This document shows, piece after piece, positions 1-8,311 of a stretch of 64,000 bases of DNA; position 1 is the first letter of the stretch; each line of letters starts with the position of its first letter. The DNA is from Lachnocurva sp029100405 (GTDB lineage Bacteria; Bacillota; Clostridia; Lachnospirales; Lachnospiraceae). Under the pieces are notes generated by a model. It was given only the letters and a program-made list of their open reading frames with translations. It had not been told where the DNA came from and searched no databases. A program made the position numbers and the translations under genes. The stretch spans positions 79,830 through 143,829 of the forward strand of contig JBJYZC010000006.1 of assembly GCA_046263755.1 (NCBI GenBank), read 5' to 3'.

Positions 1-51
1 ATGACGCAGTATGACCTTACAGAACTGCATAGGAAAGGAAGGACACAATAA
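1..51 (+). CDS. 3' end of a CDS, or a 16-residue ORF, at the window edge
   Basis: The first codon of the window is ATG and the frame stays open for 16 codons (ending HRKGRTQ) to a TAA. A strong hairpin terminator follows seven bases later, so this is most likely the tail of a larger plus-strand gene that begins outside the window. Too little remains to suggest a function. Confidence 0.4.
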   Translation: MTQYDLTELHRKGRTQ

Positions 52-57
52 AAAAAT

Positions 58-93
58 AAGCACCTCTTTCCTTTTGGAAGGGGGTGCTTTTGC
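58..93 (+). terminator. Rho-independent terminator
   Basis: AGCACCTC and GGGTGCT arms enclose a CTTTCCTTTTGGAAG inner stem, followed by TTTTGC. It sits directly after the plus-strand stop at 51 and ends that upstream transcript. Confidence 0.75.
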
Positions 94-147
94 TTGCATT
101 TGCTTGCATTTCCGATCTTTCCCTAACGAGCAAGACGATATAGCTTG

Positions 148-422
148 TCAAAACCTTATCGTTCCTGCAAAGCGATGTCCGTCAGAGAACGTATAGTCGT
201 CTTTGCTTGCTTTCCCGGTAAACTGGAAGGCGTCTTCCTTTTCCTGTTCGGACATCCGATCCATGACAGAGGAAAACGTTCCTGCATAGTCCGACAGACC
301 GGGTGTCGTCAACTACGCCCGACTAAAGTCGGGAGATACCTGCTCTTAATCTAATTGTACTCCCCAAAGGGGAAGTTATTGTTATCATAGTCAAAGGTTA
401 CCTTTACCATTGTTCTTGCCAT
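148..422 (-). pseudogene. Small element gene interrupted by a hairpin insertion
   Basis: An ATG at 422 with a good ribosome binding site (AGGAAGGTAGG, 9 nt away) starts MARTMVKVTFDYDNNNFPFG and reaches a TAG at 351-353. About 45 nt further on, an open frame resumes (TTPGLSDYAG...) and runs to a TGA at 148-150 ending AGTIRF. The intervening DNA carries the hairpin CCCGACTAAAGTCGGG next to GTCAACTAC, typical of IS200/IS605-type ends. I infer a gene of about 70 residues broken by that insertion. It is the last gene of the operon at 447-1989. Function unknown. The alternative is two unrelated short ORFs. Confidence 0.5.
306..352. mobile_element. Short IS200/IS605-like end remnant inserted in a gene
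   Basis: It contains GTCAACTACG next to a perfect stem-loop (CCCGACTAAAGTCGGG, 318-333). The GTCAACTAC-CC start matches the end of the 134-bp element at 12961-13094. Its length and position account for the stop codon that breaks the surrounding small gene. Boundaries are approximate and no target duplication is evident. Confidence 0.45.
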
Positions 423-446
423 AGCGAAATACCTACCTTCCTTTCT

Positions 447-965
447 TTACATAACGATGACTGGCACAAACATATCGCCGTTTTCGAGAGCCGTAATGAG
501 AGCACGCAGTTGGTAGAGCTTGCCTTGATAGAGGTGCCGGTATTTTTCCTGCCGTTCTTCGGAATCGAAGGCATCGGGATTGTAGTGGCACCAGTCGTCC
601 AGATGGTCGTGGATGTCGTTATAGACTTCATGTGCAAGGGTGACAAGGTATTTGCCCAAATTGTCGGGCGGGTAGTCGGCCAGATCATCGACCGGTACTT
701 CCGTCATATTGAGGTAGGGCGGTTCGTTCTTGGCGTTGTTGACAAGATACAGGGTACGATTCCAGACAAGGCAACCGAACTGGTATCCTTCGGCATCGAG
801 CGTGATGGAAAGATGAGTCGGAAGGTCGGTGGTTGCCATATCAGTCAGGCACGAGATGAAGGCATCCAAGACAATGGACGGCACATCATCGAGGTAGCTT
901 GCAGCTCCAAGGACGGTATTATTGATGGTCACAGTCACCCATCCTGCGATTGGTAGTGATAACAT
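447..965 (-). CDS. Hypothetical protein (172 aa)
   Basis: No family recognised. It starts at an ATG preceded by AAAGGAGAAAGAG and lies 16 nt downstream of the 335-residue gene at 982-1989, in the same operon. The protein is acidic in its C-terminal half (VEVYNDIHDHLDDW-like stretch around residues 110-125) and has no signal peptide or clear membrane segment. It is probably an element-specific cytoplasmic protein. Confidence 0.7.
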   Translation of the reverse strand: MLSLPIAGWVTVTINNTVLGAASYLDDVPSIVLDAFISCLTDMATTDLPTHLSITLDAEGYQFGCLVWNRTLYLVNNAKNEPPYLNMTEVPVDDLADYPPDNLGKYLVTLAHEVYNDIHDHLDDWCHYNPDAFDSEERQEKYRHLYQGKLYQLRALITALENGDMFVPVIVM

Positions 966-981
966 CTCTTTCTCCTTTCCT

Positions 982-1989
982 TTACATTTCGTGGCTCTGC
1001 AAAATCTGTTCGGTCATATCTTCCAACTCCCGAATGGACAGGTCGATGTCACCGTTACAGATCCGTTCCATCTGCTTTTCAAAGAATAACTTCTGTGCAA
1101 TCCGCCGTTTGAGATTCCGATCCACATTGACGGCATCCTGATAGTTCGTGATGGCAGAAAGGCAGCACTCGTCCTGCTCATAGAAATACTGATCCTCGGC
1201 TGAGGGAACGGACTCCATGTGGGAGAGGGCAGAGCTGATCTTGCTATTGTTCGGGTCGTCCGAGCGGTCGCTAATTTCGTCAATGATGGCATCGAAAGAT
1301 GTGGCATTGCCGGACTGCATGATCCGTTCCAGAGTACGAACGGTGGCTGCCTTCTTCGGGACTTCCTTCCCGTCCAGTACCCGCTTCATCCGCTTCCGAT
1401 CGTTGTCGGGGATTCCGGTCTGCATGGCGGTCGCATGGGCGATGGCATGGCGGATATTCTTGTCGAAGTAGGAGATGGGAGGTACGGCACGAAGGCTGAC
1501 GGTCAGGGTACCACATTTCCTTGGATGTTCGCTCAGAAAATGGTTGATACACTCGGTAAAGCTTTCCTCATTGCAGAAGGGGCAGGCATTGGTACCGATG
1601 GTCTTGGTTAAGTTGTCCACCATGTTCTGTAGGAAGGATTGTTCCTCTTTGGAGATGATTCCTTTGTCTAAAGCAGTATTGACATCCAATTCCTTATCCC
1701 CTTTCAGGACTTTGAGATAGAAGGGACGGAATGCACGGAAACGCTCCAGAGCAACCAGATAGATGTCATGAAGGCAGTCCTCTCTGGACACGCAGCCATA
1801 GAAGTCGTGGCTCTGTAAGGCCTGCTGAATCGGATAGTTCAATGCGTGCTGAATGACGGCAAAAGCAGAATCCTCATCGTGGCAGTTCTCAAAGGCACGG
1901 ATGAAGTAAGAAGAAAATTGAGCATTCGCTGACCAGTTGGAAAGAATAAATGATGCGGACGGAATGTGCTGAAATGAATACTGAAACAT
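982..1989 (-). CDS. Hypothetical protein with a Cys/His cluster (335 aa)
   Basis: No family recognised. The frame opens upstream at 2043, but ATG 1989 is preferred because AAAGGAGAGG lies 7-8 nt upstream of it. The extra 18 codons overlap a 51-nt palindromic repeat (2025-2075) and are probably not translated. Around residues 155-180 a CPFC...C...H...H...C cluster could bind zinc. The long 5' leader begins at a housekeeping-type promoter at 2168-2197 that has a conserved upstream box. Confidence 0.7.
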   Translation of the reverse strand: MFQYSFQHIPSASFILSNWSANAQFSSYFIRAFENCHDEDSAFAVIQHALNYPIQQALQSHDFYGCVSREDCLHDIYLVALERFRAFRPFYLKVLKGDKELDVNTALDKGIISKEEQSFLQNMVDNLTKTIGTNACPFCNEESFTECINHFLSEHPRKCGTLTVSLRAVPPISYFDKNIRHAIAHATAMQTGIPDNDRKRMKRVLDGKEVPKKAATVRTLERIMQSGNATSFDAIIDEISDRSDDPNNSKISSALSHMESVPSAEDQYFYEQDECCLSAITNYQDAVNVDRNLKRRIAQKLFFEKQMERICNGDIDLSIRELEDMTEQILQSHEM

Positions 1990-2024
1990 ATAAAGACCTC
2001 TCCTTTTTCTTGTAGACCAATAAT

Positions 2025-2075
2025 CTGAGCCTTTGTGTAACAAAGGGTCAGATTTAAAGACCGTAGGTCGAATTT
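2025..2075. repeat. 51-nt palindromic element, copy R6
   Basis: It starts CTGAG, has stem-loop CCTTTGtgtaaCAAAGG, a TTTAAAG linker and second stem-loop GACCgtaGGTC, then GAATTT. It lies in the 5' leader of the 982-1989 gene. Same length and layout as copies at 4272, 8167, 27412, 35860 and 56992. Confidence 0.8.
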
Positions 2076-2167
2076 GTAAGGAATGTAAGTAACATCAGAT
2101 CGTCACGATAGTTCAGACTGTTCAGATAAGAGATGAACGATTGTTTTGTTTTCTTCCTTACAAATAT

Positions 2168-2245
2168 ATTATATCGCACACACCCCCTTACACTCAAATT
2201 GGTACGGAGATGACTTTTCAAATTCGTGTATTTATTTCAGTACAC
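2168..2245 (-). promoter_or_regulatory. SigA-type promoter with conserved upstream box, copy 1
   Basis: On the minus strand it reads TTGAGT, 18 nt, TATAAT (2168-2197). Immediately upstream (2194-2245) is a box containing GTACGGAGATGACTTTTC and TTCGTGTA...TTATTTC..TACA. The same box precedes the promoters at 8056 and 29160. It drives the 335-residue gene operon. Confidence 0.7.
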
Positions 2246-2385
2246 TATTGAGACGATCGGGGGGTATGTTTTGAGCAAAAAGGGAAAGTTGGACTTTGCT
2301 CGAACCTAAAGAACAGGCACGGAATTGAGAGGTTTCGTGTAGTGATGTGAATACAGCAGAGCCACCTTTGCTGAGGTAGATGGCA

Positions 2386-2429
2386 AACATACGTTCTAGG
2401 TTTACTGCTATTATAACCAAACGTATGTT
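2386..2429. promoter_or_regulatory. Inverted repeat, possible operator
   Basis: AACATACGTT (2386-2395) and AACGTATGTT (2420-2429) are perfect 10-bp inverted arms around a TTTACT/TATTAT AT-rich centre. It lies upstream of the ATPase gene and between divergent promoters. Which promoter it controls is not known. Confidence 0.4.
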
Positions 2430-2507
2430 CGATTGCAACAGGACAAAAAAAGAATCCTATTCGCATGGGGCGGGGGTCTTATGCCATAAGAAAAAGGACT
2501 CCAATCG

Positions 2508-2536
2508 TTGAAAACACGGCGATTGTCAACTATAAT
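2508..2536 (+). promoter_or_regulatory. SigA-type promoter of the ATPase gene
   Basis: TTGAAA (2508-2513), 17 nt, TATAAT (2531-2536). The start codon of the ATPase gene follows at 2571 after AAGGGGGAG. Confidence 0.7.
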
Positions 2537-2570
2537 TAAAATAAGTAGATCAAAGAAAAGGGGGAGCACT

Positions 2571-4142
2571 ATGCAGGTATATACAAGTGACGATCTGAAA
2601 GAATTTATCACCCGTGAATTACAAACCCTTGCGACAGATGGTGTACGTCATAGTCGTTTCTGCAAAGCTGACTTAGATACATTTTTACACAATTCCAGTC
2701 ACAAGGTCTGCGGTATCTATGGACTGCGAAGGACAGGAAAAACAACCTTAATGTATCAGACCATTTCGGAAATGGACTGTAACAACGTTGTTTTCATGAA
2801 ATGCACCCCCAATGATAGTTATGTTGATATTGAAAATGTCATCCAGAACGTTCCGCAAACCTATATTTTTATTGATGAAATCACAAAAGCAGACGGTTTT
2901 ATCAGACTGTCATCTTCTCTTTATGACGATTATCCGACAAAGAAAATCGTCATTGCCGGGACAGATAGTGCTGCCATGCTATTCGCCAAAGAAGACGAAC
3001 TCTTCGACCGAATTGATTTGATTCATACCACTTATATTTCCTTTGCCGAGTTCCACTATTTGCTTGGAAAGTCATTAGATGATTATATCCGATATGGCGG
3101 CACATTAACGGATGGAGCAAAGATATATAATGAAGATTCATTAGCGGAGTACACGAATACCGCCATTGTTTCGAATATTTGCAAAAGTGTCGAGGTGGGC
3201 GGACGTGACATTCCTCACAGACGACTGTATGACTTATACATTAGTGGTATGTTGGAGTCCGTTATCAACAAAACCATAGAGAGACAGGCGAGGGAATTTT
3301 CTCTGAATGTCGTACAGGGAGTGTTCTCAAAGTCCAACAATTTTGGTTCAGCAAAAGACTTGACCATCCAACAGGACATTCCGAAAGAGGATAAGGTTGC
3401 ATTAGCAAACTGGAAAGATCATACAGAGGTATGTCGATACATTTCAGAGCAATTACGAATGCAGCCTGCGACCGGGATCAAAGAGTCCGATTTTGAACTC
3501 ATGACAAAATTTTTAATGAAATTGGATGTGCTGAGTAAAAAACCAAACGGTGAAATCTTTTTTACGCAATGCGGGATGCAGTATTGTTTTGCAGAAATCC
3601 TTATCAATAACATCGTACATTCCATGCAATTTCGGAAACTTTTCCAAAGAACGCAAACCGTTTTTCTCGAAAAATTGCATCAGGATGCGGTTGGACACAT
3701 TTTGGAAAATGTGATTCAAACGGATGTCATGAAATGTCCGGCGTTATCAAAAATGGAAACCGGGAAAGCGGACGACATCGGAAACGGAGAGTTCGACTTC
3801 TATATCCTGAATCCAAACACACAGGAAGCACTTATCTATGAGATCAAAAGAAGTTCTGTGATCGTACCAAAGCAATACCGCCATTTGGCCAATCAGGAAT
3901 TGTGTAATGATTTTGAGCGGTTGTATCAATGCAAAATCATTGGAAAAAGCGTCTTGTATCAGGGAAAACCGCAAATGCTTGATAATGGAATCTGTTACCA
4001 AAACATTAGTGACTTCCTGCTTCACATTGAGGATGCAACAAAATGCTTGGTGAAGGATACCGAAAAAGACAAAGATATGAATACGGAAAAGACGAAAAAC
4101 GTCAGCGACAAATTGTTGGACGATTACGAGGAAGAACGATAA
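2571..4142 (+). CDS. AAA ATPase with C-terminal nuclease-like (DUF4143-type) region
   Basis: A 523-residue protein of the archaeal-type AAA ATPase/DUF4143 kind. Walker A GLRRTGKTT lies near residues 51-59 and Walker B YIFIDE near 98-103, followed by TDSAAM, a sensor-like segment. The C-terminal half has EFDFYI...YEIKRS, which fits a PD-(D/E)XK nuclease core. Such proteins are common, poorly understood genes of mobile elements and defence islands. It is a single gene on the plus strand between two minus-strand units, with its own housekeeping promoter and a terminator at 4199. That suggests autonomous cargo rather than a transfer component. ATG 2571 is chosen for its ribosome binding site; an upstream ATG at 2508 lies in the promoter. 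It ends in an acidic DYEEER tail. Confidence 0.85.
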   Translation: MQVYTSDDLKEFITRELQTLATDGVRHSRFCKADLDTFLHNSSHKVCGIYGLRRTGKTTLMYQTISEMDCNNVVFMKCTPNDSYVDIENVIQNVPQTYIFIDEITKADGFIRLSSSLYDDYPTKKIVIAGTDSAAMLFAKEDELFDRIDLIHTTYISFAEFHYLLGKSLDDYIRYGGTLTDGAKIYNEDSLAEYTNTAIVSNICKSVEVGGRDIPHRRLYDLYISGMLESVINKTIERQAREFSLNVVQGVFSKSNNFGSAKDLTIQQDIPKEDKVALANWKDHTEVCRYISEQLRMQPATGIKESDFELMTKFLMKLDVLSKKPNGEIFFTQCGMQYCFAEILINNIVHSMQFRKLFQRTQTVFLEKLHQDAVGHILENVIQTDVMKCPALSKMETGKADDIGNGEFDFYILNPNTQEALIYEIKRSSVIVPKQYRHLANQELCNDFERLYQCKIIGKSVLYQGKPQMLDNGICYQNISDFLLHIEDATKCLVKDTEKDKDMNTEKTKNVSDKLLDDYEEER

Positions 4143-4198
4143 ACCACCCATTATCTTCAAGGTGATGGGCTTTCTGGTGGAGACTTTATAAAAACAAG

Positions 4199-4238
4199 AA
4201 GCACCCTGATCTCTCTATCGAGAAAAGGGTGCTTTTTT
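4199..4238 (+). terminator. Terminator after the ATPase gene
   Basis: GCACCCT and AGGGTGC arms followed by TTTTTT. The opposite strand also has a TTCTTGTTTTT tail, so it may act in both directions between the converging genes. Confidence 0.8.
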
Positions 4239-4271
4239 GATCTTTGATTCTTTACTTTCAGATCAGATATT

Positions 4272-4322
4272 CTGAGCTTTCGCAAGGCGAAAGCGAGGAG
4301 TTAAAGTTCATCGAACGAACTT
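4272..4322. repeat. 51-nt palindromic element, copy R1
   Basis: CTGAG, stem TTTCGCaagGCGAAA, GAGTTAAAG linker, then TTCAtcGAACGAA. It overlaps the 3' end of the wall-anchored protein gene and supplies its last codons and stop. Confidence 0.8.
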
Positions 4323-7300
4323 CTTTTTCTTCTTTTCGATACCGAACACAGCCATTCCGGAAAGAAGTGCGGTCAACAGTCCGACAGGAGCAGAAGTCGG
4401 TTCTCCGGTCTTAGGAGACTTTGCTTTGCTTTCGACTCTTCTCTGGTCTGTATCGGTTACAGTAGCGTGGTTTGTATTGGCTACAGCAGCGACATTGGCC
4501 GTTGCCGTGACAACAGGAGCGTCTTTTACGATAAAGGTCGTATCTTCTTCTCCATAGGTATAAACAAAAGTCAACTGATGCCTTCCTGCCTTGAGACTGT
4601 TCAAGAAATCCTTATGCAGGGTGGCAATCGTAGAACCTTCCTTCAGGTCATAGTTCTCTTCATTCACATAATCACCGTCTACGGTGAGATAGTTGAAGTA
4701 GGGAAGGGAACCATTGGCACGGAAGGTCATATCCGTTGGCTCTGCCTTATCGAAGGTCGTATTGGCACCATCCGTCACGGTAAGCAGACTGTTTAAGAGA
4801 GCGGTGGTAGGAAGGGTGTCCTTCCAAGCCTGATCCTGTTCTGCCTTTGCATTCTGTACCAAGGAATCCTTCTCGGCGACAGTATGTTCTTTTTCTGTCA
4901 GATTGGAAGTAGCAGTTGTGACAGTTTCCTGTTCTTTGGTAAGCAGAGCTGTCAACCGATCCAGTTCCTGATTCAGGTCGGTCAGAGACTTTGTAAGCAT
5001 TTCTTTTCGGCTCAAGGCGTCCGATTCCTTCTGTTTTGCGGTCTGCACCTTTTCTTCGGCATCGGTGATCGCCCGTTTTGCCTTGACGGATTCCTGATAA
5101 GCATTTGCTTTTGCTTTGGCGATGGACTCGGCATTGGCCTTGGCTTTCGTGGCATCGGACACAGTCTTCGTTGCCTGTTTAACATCAGCCTGTGCCTTGG
5201 TAATCGCCTTGGTAACTGTCTGGATGTCGGCACTTGTCTTTGCTACGGCAGCATCGGCATCGGTCTTCGCCTTGGTCTTTTCATTGACCAAATCCTTTGC
5301 TTTTGACGCTTTTGCCTGTAAGGACGGAATAGCCTTTCCGCTGACGACATCATCGAAGGTTGCCTTAGCATTGGATTCTGCCTGCTTTGCATTAGAAAGG
5401 ACAGTACTTGCTTTCGCCTGATCTGCTGCCTTCTTGTCATAGAGTGCTTTGGCATTGGCGGTGACGGCATCGGCTTTCGCCTTTACGTTCTGTACGGCAG
5501 TATCGTAGGCAGTCTGCTTTGCTTTGGTATCCGCCTTGGCAGTATTCCAAGCGGTCATGGCATGGGTCAATGCAGTCTCTTTCTCTGCAAGGACATTCTG
5601 TGCAGAGACAAAAGCAGTTGCCTTTTCGCCTGCTTCCTTCTGCTTGTCGGAAAGGGCAGTAGCAAGGGTAGTTTTATTCTTTTCTGCTTCGGTCTTTGCC
5701 TGCTCTGCCTTGGTAAGGTTTGCTTTGGCAGTCTCTACGGCAGCTGTCAGGGAAGCCACATTATTGTCTGCCTTGGCTTGATTAAGAGCATTCAACTTTT
5801 CAGAAAGGGCAGCCTTCGCATTGTCCAGTTCCGTCTGCGCCTTGGTGAGGGCAGTATTAGCTGTTTCTGCTTCCTTCTTGGCTGAATCCAGGTCGGCATG
5901 GACTTTGTCATAGTAGGCATCAAAAGAAGCCTTATAGGTGTCATAGGAAACACCTTGAGTGGACATATTGAAATCTTGAACCTCTGTGTTAGTGGCCAAG
6001 TATTTCGTATCTACGCCATTTATACCCAATCCGGTGGATCGATATGAACGATTTACAATATTTTTATAATGACCGATATCTGTTGGATCGACACCACAAT
6101 TTTTACGAATTTCGTCATCGGAAGCCTGTGGATGTTCTTTCCGATACGCATTTGCAACATCATAATTGTTTTTTTCTGTCTGATACCAACCCTGATATGC
6201 TTGTTCTCCACAACCCCAAGCTACGTTTTCACCCATAGCAGAAGGCTTTGCTTCTTCATACTTTCCTGATGTTGGTATCCAATGGTCAGAAGTATATTTT
6301 TCCATATTGGCCGAAGCCTGTGCATACGCCATTACAGAATCCGCTACATTTAGAGGGGAAAGTCCTGTGAAATTATCATCCTGAACACGAAGGTCGTTTC
6401 CAGTCTTTATCATGTCAATGGCGGTCTTCATGTTTTCCAGATTGGTTGCGTCCCCTTCTTTTCCGATATGGGTAATACCTTCCGGAACGCCAGCACTATG
6501 ACGATAACTTACTTTGTAACTATCCTCGGTTGCTGCAAACTGAATAATGTCACAAGCGATCTGTGCATCGTTTCGTTCTTCTTCCGAAAGGTTCATGTCC
6601 TTTGCTCTTGACTGGAAGAATCCAAGCGATCCCTGTGCGATGATAGCTTCGGCAGCCTTGACCTTGGCATTGGCATCGTCTAATGCTTTCTGTGCAGTAG
6701 TTACTGCCGTTTGTGCGTTCTGTACTGTCGTTTCGGCATTCTCATATTCCTTCTGTGCAGTCTCGATCTTTCCATTTGCGTCTGAAAGTGCCTTCTCTGC
6801 ATTCGTAACATTGTCCTGTGCAAGAGCGACTGCATCCGTCTTTGCCTTGACATCCGTTTCTGCCTGAGCAAGGGCGGTTTCTGCATCCGTAACAGCCTTG
6901 TCCGCCGTATCTTTTTCTGTCTGTGCCTTGGTAACGGCAGTCTTGGCATCGGTTACCGCCTGATTTGCCGTTTCATAAGCCGTCTGCTTTTCAGCTTCGG
7001 TCGCCTTGGCAGTATTCAGGGCTTCTAATGCAGTCTTCGCCTTGGTCTCGGCTTCCGTCAGAGCAGTATCGGTGTTGGTAACTGTTGTGGGATCGGCTTT
7101 GACTGATTCCATAGCCTTTGTAGTCGCATCGTAATCTGCCTTTGCTAACTCTACGGCCTTTTCGGCTTCGTCATAGGCAGACTGAGCTTTTTCGGTTTCT
7201 GCCTTTGCATTCTGCCATGCCCGATAGCTTTCGGTCTGTTCCTGTGTGGTCTTGTTATCCCGAAGGTCGATGGCATCCGCTAATGCTTTGTCGGCAAGTT

Positions 7301-7988
7301 CCTGATTTGCCTTGGCACTAGCAAGCTCTTCTTCTGCCTTGGACTGTGCTTCGATGGCAGACTCCTTATCAGCGGTTGCCTTCTCTAAGGCCGTCTGGTA
7401 AGACGTCAGAACATCCTTTGCCGTATCTTTTCCTGCCTTGGCCTTGGTAAGATCAGTTTCTGCTTTCTTTAAGGCTTCATTGGCAGACTGGGATTCCATC
7501 ATCCGTTTGTTCAGTTCTTCTTCGGCACCGATTGGATTGGCTGTCTTGACATCCTCTAAGGCAGACATGGCGTCTTTCGTTGCCTGTGCGGTCTTTTCCA
7601 GTTCCGTGTCATTTTCGGTGATATTCTTCTTGGCATCGGCAATGGCAGTATTCTGCTTTGTAATCTCACTCTGGACATTCGAAACGTTTGTCTTTGCGTT
7701 CTCTATTGCCTTTTTGGCTTCTTCCAGAGCCGCCTTGGCATTTGCCTGATCGTTGACAGCTTTGGCATAGGCGGTCTGCTTTTCAGCGAGTACCTTCTGC
7801 TTTTCGTCCCAATTCTTTTCAGCAGTCTTGATGTCATTCACGGCATCGGACTTCTTCTCAACGGTATGTCCTTTGTCGGTGACAGACTCCTGTGCAAAAA
7901 CAGGCAGGGCATTGGTACCGCTTAAAATGGCGGTCAATGCCAGAGCAGCGGCTTCGGTACGGACGATGTGTTTGTTACGATTTGCCAT
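4308..7988 (-). CDS. Cell-wall-anchored coiled-coil surface protein with CAP domain
   Basis: 1226 residues. An N-terminal signal peptide (about 1-32, ending PVFAQ) precedes an Ala/Lys/Glu-rich coiled coil to about residue 440. A globular CAP/SCP-like domain (about 450-670) has GENVAWG, WYQTEKNNY and GHYKNIVN. A second long coiled coil runs to about 1050, then a small domain. The C-terminus is a sorting signal: SPKTG, a hydrophobic span and a Lys-rich tail. Sortase should attach it to the peptidoglycan, with the stalk projecting outward. On a conjugative element, an adhesin that promotes mating-pair contact is a reasonable inference. The promoter at 8056 shares an upstream box with two other units. 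A 51-nt palindromic element has landed on the stop codon region. Confidence 0.85.
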   Translation of the reverse strand: MANRNKHIVRTEAAALALTAILSGTNALPVFAQESVTDKGHTVEKKSDAVNDIKTAEKNWDEKQKVLAEKQTAYAKAVNDQANAKAALEEAKKAIENAKTNVSNVQSEITKQNTAIADAKKNITENDTELEKTAQATKDAMSALEDVKTANPIGAEEELNKRMMESQSANEALKKAETDLTKAKAGKDTAKDVLTSYQTALEKATADKESAIEAQSKAEEELASAKANQELADKALADAIDLRDNKTTQEQTESYRAWQNAKAETEKAQSAYDEAEKAVELAKADYDATTKAMESVKADPTTVTNTDTALTEAETKAKTALEALNTAKATEAEKQTAYETANQAVTDAKTAVTKAQTEKDTADKAVTDAETALAQAETDVKAKTDAVALAQDNVTNAEKALSDANGKIETAQKEYENAETTVQNAQTAVTTAQKALDDANAKVKAAEAIIAQGSLGFFQSRAKDMNLSEEERNDAQIACDIIQFAATEDSYKVSYRHSAGVPEGITHIGKEGDATNLENMKTAIDMIKTGNDLRVQDDNFTGLSPLNVADSVMAYAQASANMEKYTSDHWIPTSGKYEEAKPSAMGENVAWGCGEQAYQGWYQTEKNNYDVANAYRKEHPQASDDEIRKNCGVDPTDIGHYKNIVNRSYRSTGLGINGVDTKYLATNTEVQDFNMSTQGVSYDTYKASFDAYYDKVHADLDSAKKEAETANTALTKAQTELDNAKAALSEKLNALNQAKADNNVASLTAAVETAKANLTKAEQAKTEAEKNKTTLATALSDKQKEAGEKATAFVSAQNVLAEKETALTHAMTAWNTAKADTKAKQTAYDTAVQNVKAKADAVTANAKALYDKKAADQAKASTVLSNAKQAESNAKATFDDVVSGKAIPSLQAKASKAKDLVNEKTKAKTDADAAVAKTSADIQTVTKAITKAQADVKQATKTVSDATKAKANAESIAKAKANAYQESVKAKRAITDAEEKVQTAKQKESDALSRKEMLTKSLTDLNQELDRLTALLTKEQETVTTATSNLTEKEHTVAEKDSLVQNAKAEQDQAWKDTLPTTALLNSLLTVTDGANTTFDKAEPTDMTFRANGSLPYFNYLTVDGDYVNEENYDLKEGSTIATLHKDFLNSLKAGRHQLTFVYTYGEEDTTFIVKDAPVVTATANVAAVANTNHATVTDTDQRRVESKAKSPKTGEPTSAPVGLLTALLSGMAVFGIEKKKKKFVR

Positions 7989-8055
7989 ATACAGTATTCT
8001 CCTTGTTCAATGACTTCCCCCAAGTGATGAGGTTCTTTCATTTCCCTACAATCTT

Positions 8056-8132
8056 ATTATAGCATTCCTGTGTCCATACCCCCAAATTCATACGGAGACA
8101 ACTTTTCGTATTCATGTACTTATTTTGATACA
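8056..8132 (-). promoter_or_regulatory. SigA-type promoter with conserved upstream box, copy 2
   Basis: Minus strand TTGGGG, 18 nt, TATAAT (8056-8085), with the TACGGAGACAACTTTTC...ATGTACTTATTTTGATACA box directly upstream. It drives the wall-anchored protein. Confidence 0.75.
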
Positions 8133-8166
8133 CACGAAAGTTCGGAAGTTCAACCTACAAGATTCC

Positions 8167-8217
8167 GAAATTCGACCTACGGTCTTTAATTCTTCGTCAT
8201 TGCTACGCAATGGCTCC
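8167..8217. repeat. 51-nt palindromic element, copy R2 (reverse orientation)
   Basis: Read on the minus strand: GAG, stem CATTGCgtaGCAATG, ACGAAGAATTAAAG, stem GACCgtaGGTC, GAATTT. It lies in the intergenic space between the surface protein and the VirB4 operon terminator. Confidence 0.8.
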
Positions 8218-8265
8218 ATCATTCCGAAAAACGAAGATTTTTCCGATAGATACAGGAAGGCATGA

Positions 8266-8307
8266 AAAAGAGAGGGGACTGAAAATTAGTCCCCTCTTCT
8301 CTTTTTG
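8266..8307 (-). terminator. Terminator of the T4SS operon
   Basis: GAGGGGACT and AGTCCCCTC arms followed on the minus strand by TCTTTTTC, just beyond the VirB4 stop at 8312. Confidence 0.8.
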
Positions 8308-8311
8308 TCCC

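Noticed and set aside
2245..2466. Short minus-strand frames upstream of the ATPase gene
   Set aside because: Overlapping frames with no start signal, lying over promoter and operator-like sequence.
4467..7749. Many open frames on the plus strand opposite the surface protein
   Set aside because: They are shadows of a low-complexity Ala/Lys/Glu coding sequence. None has a ribosome binding site or balanced composition.
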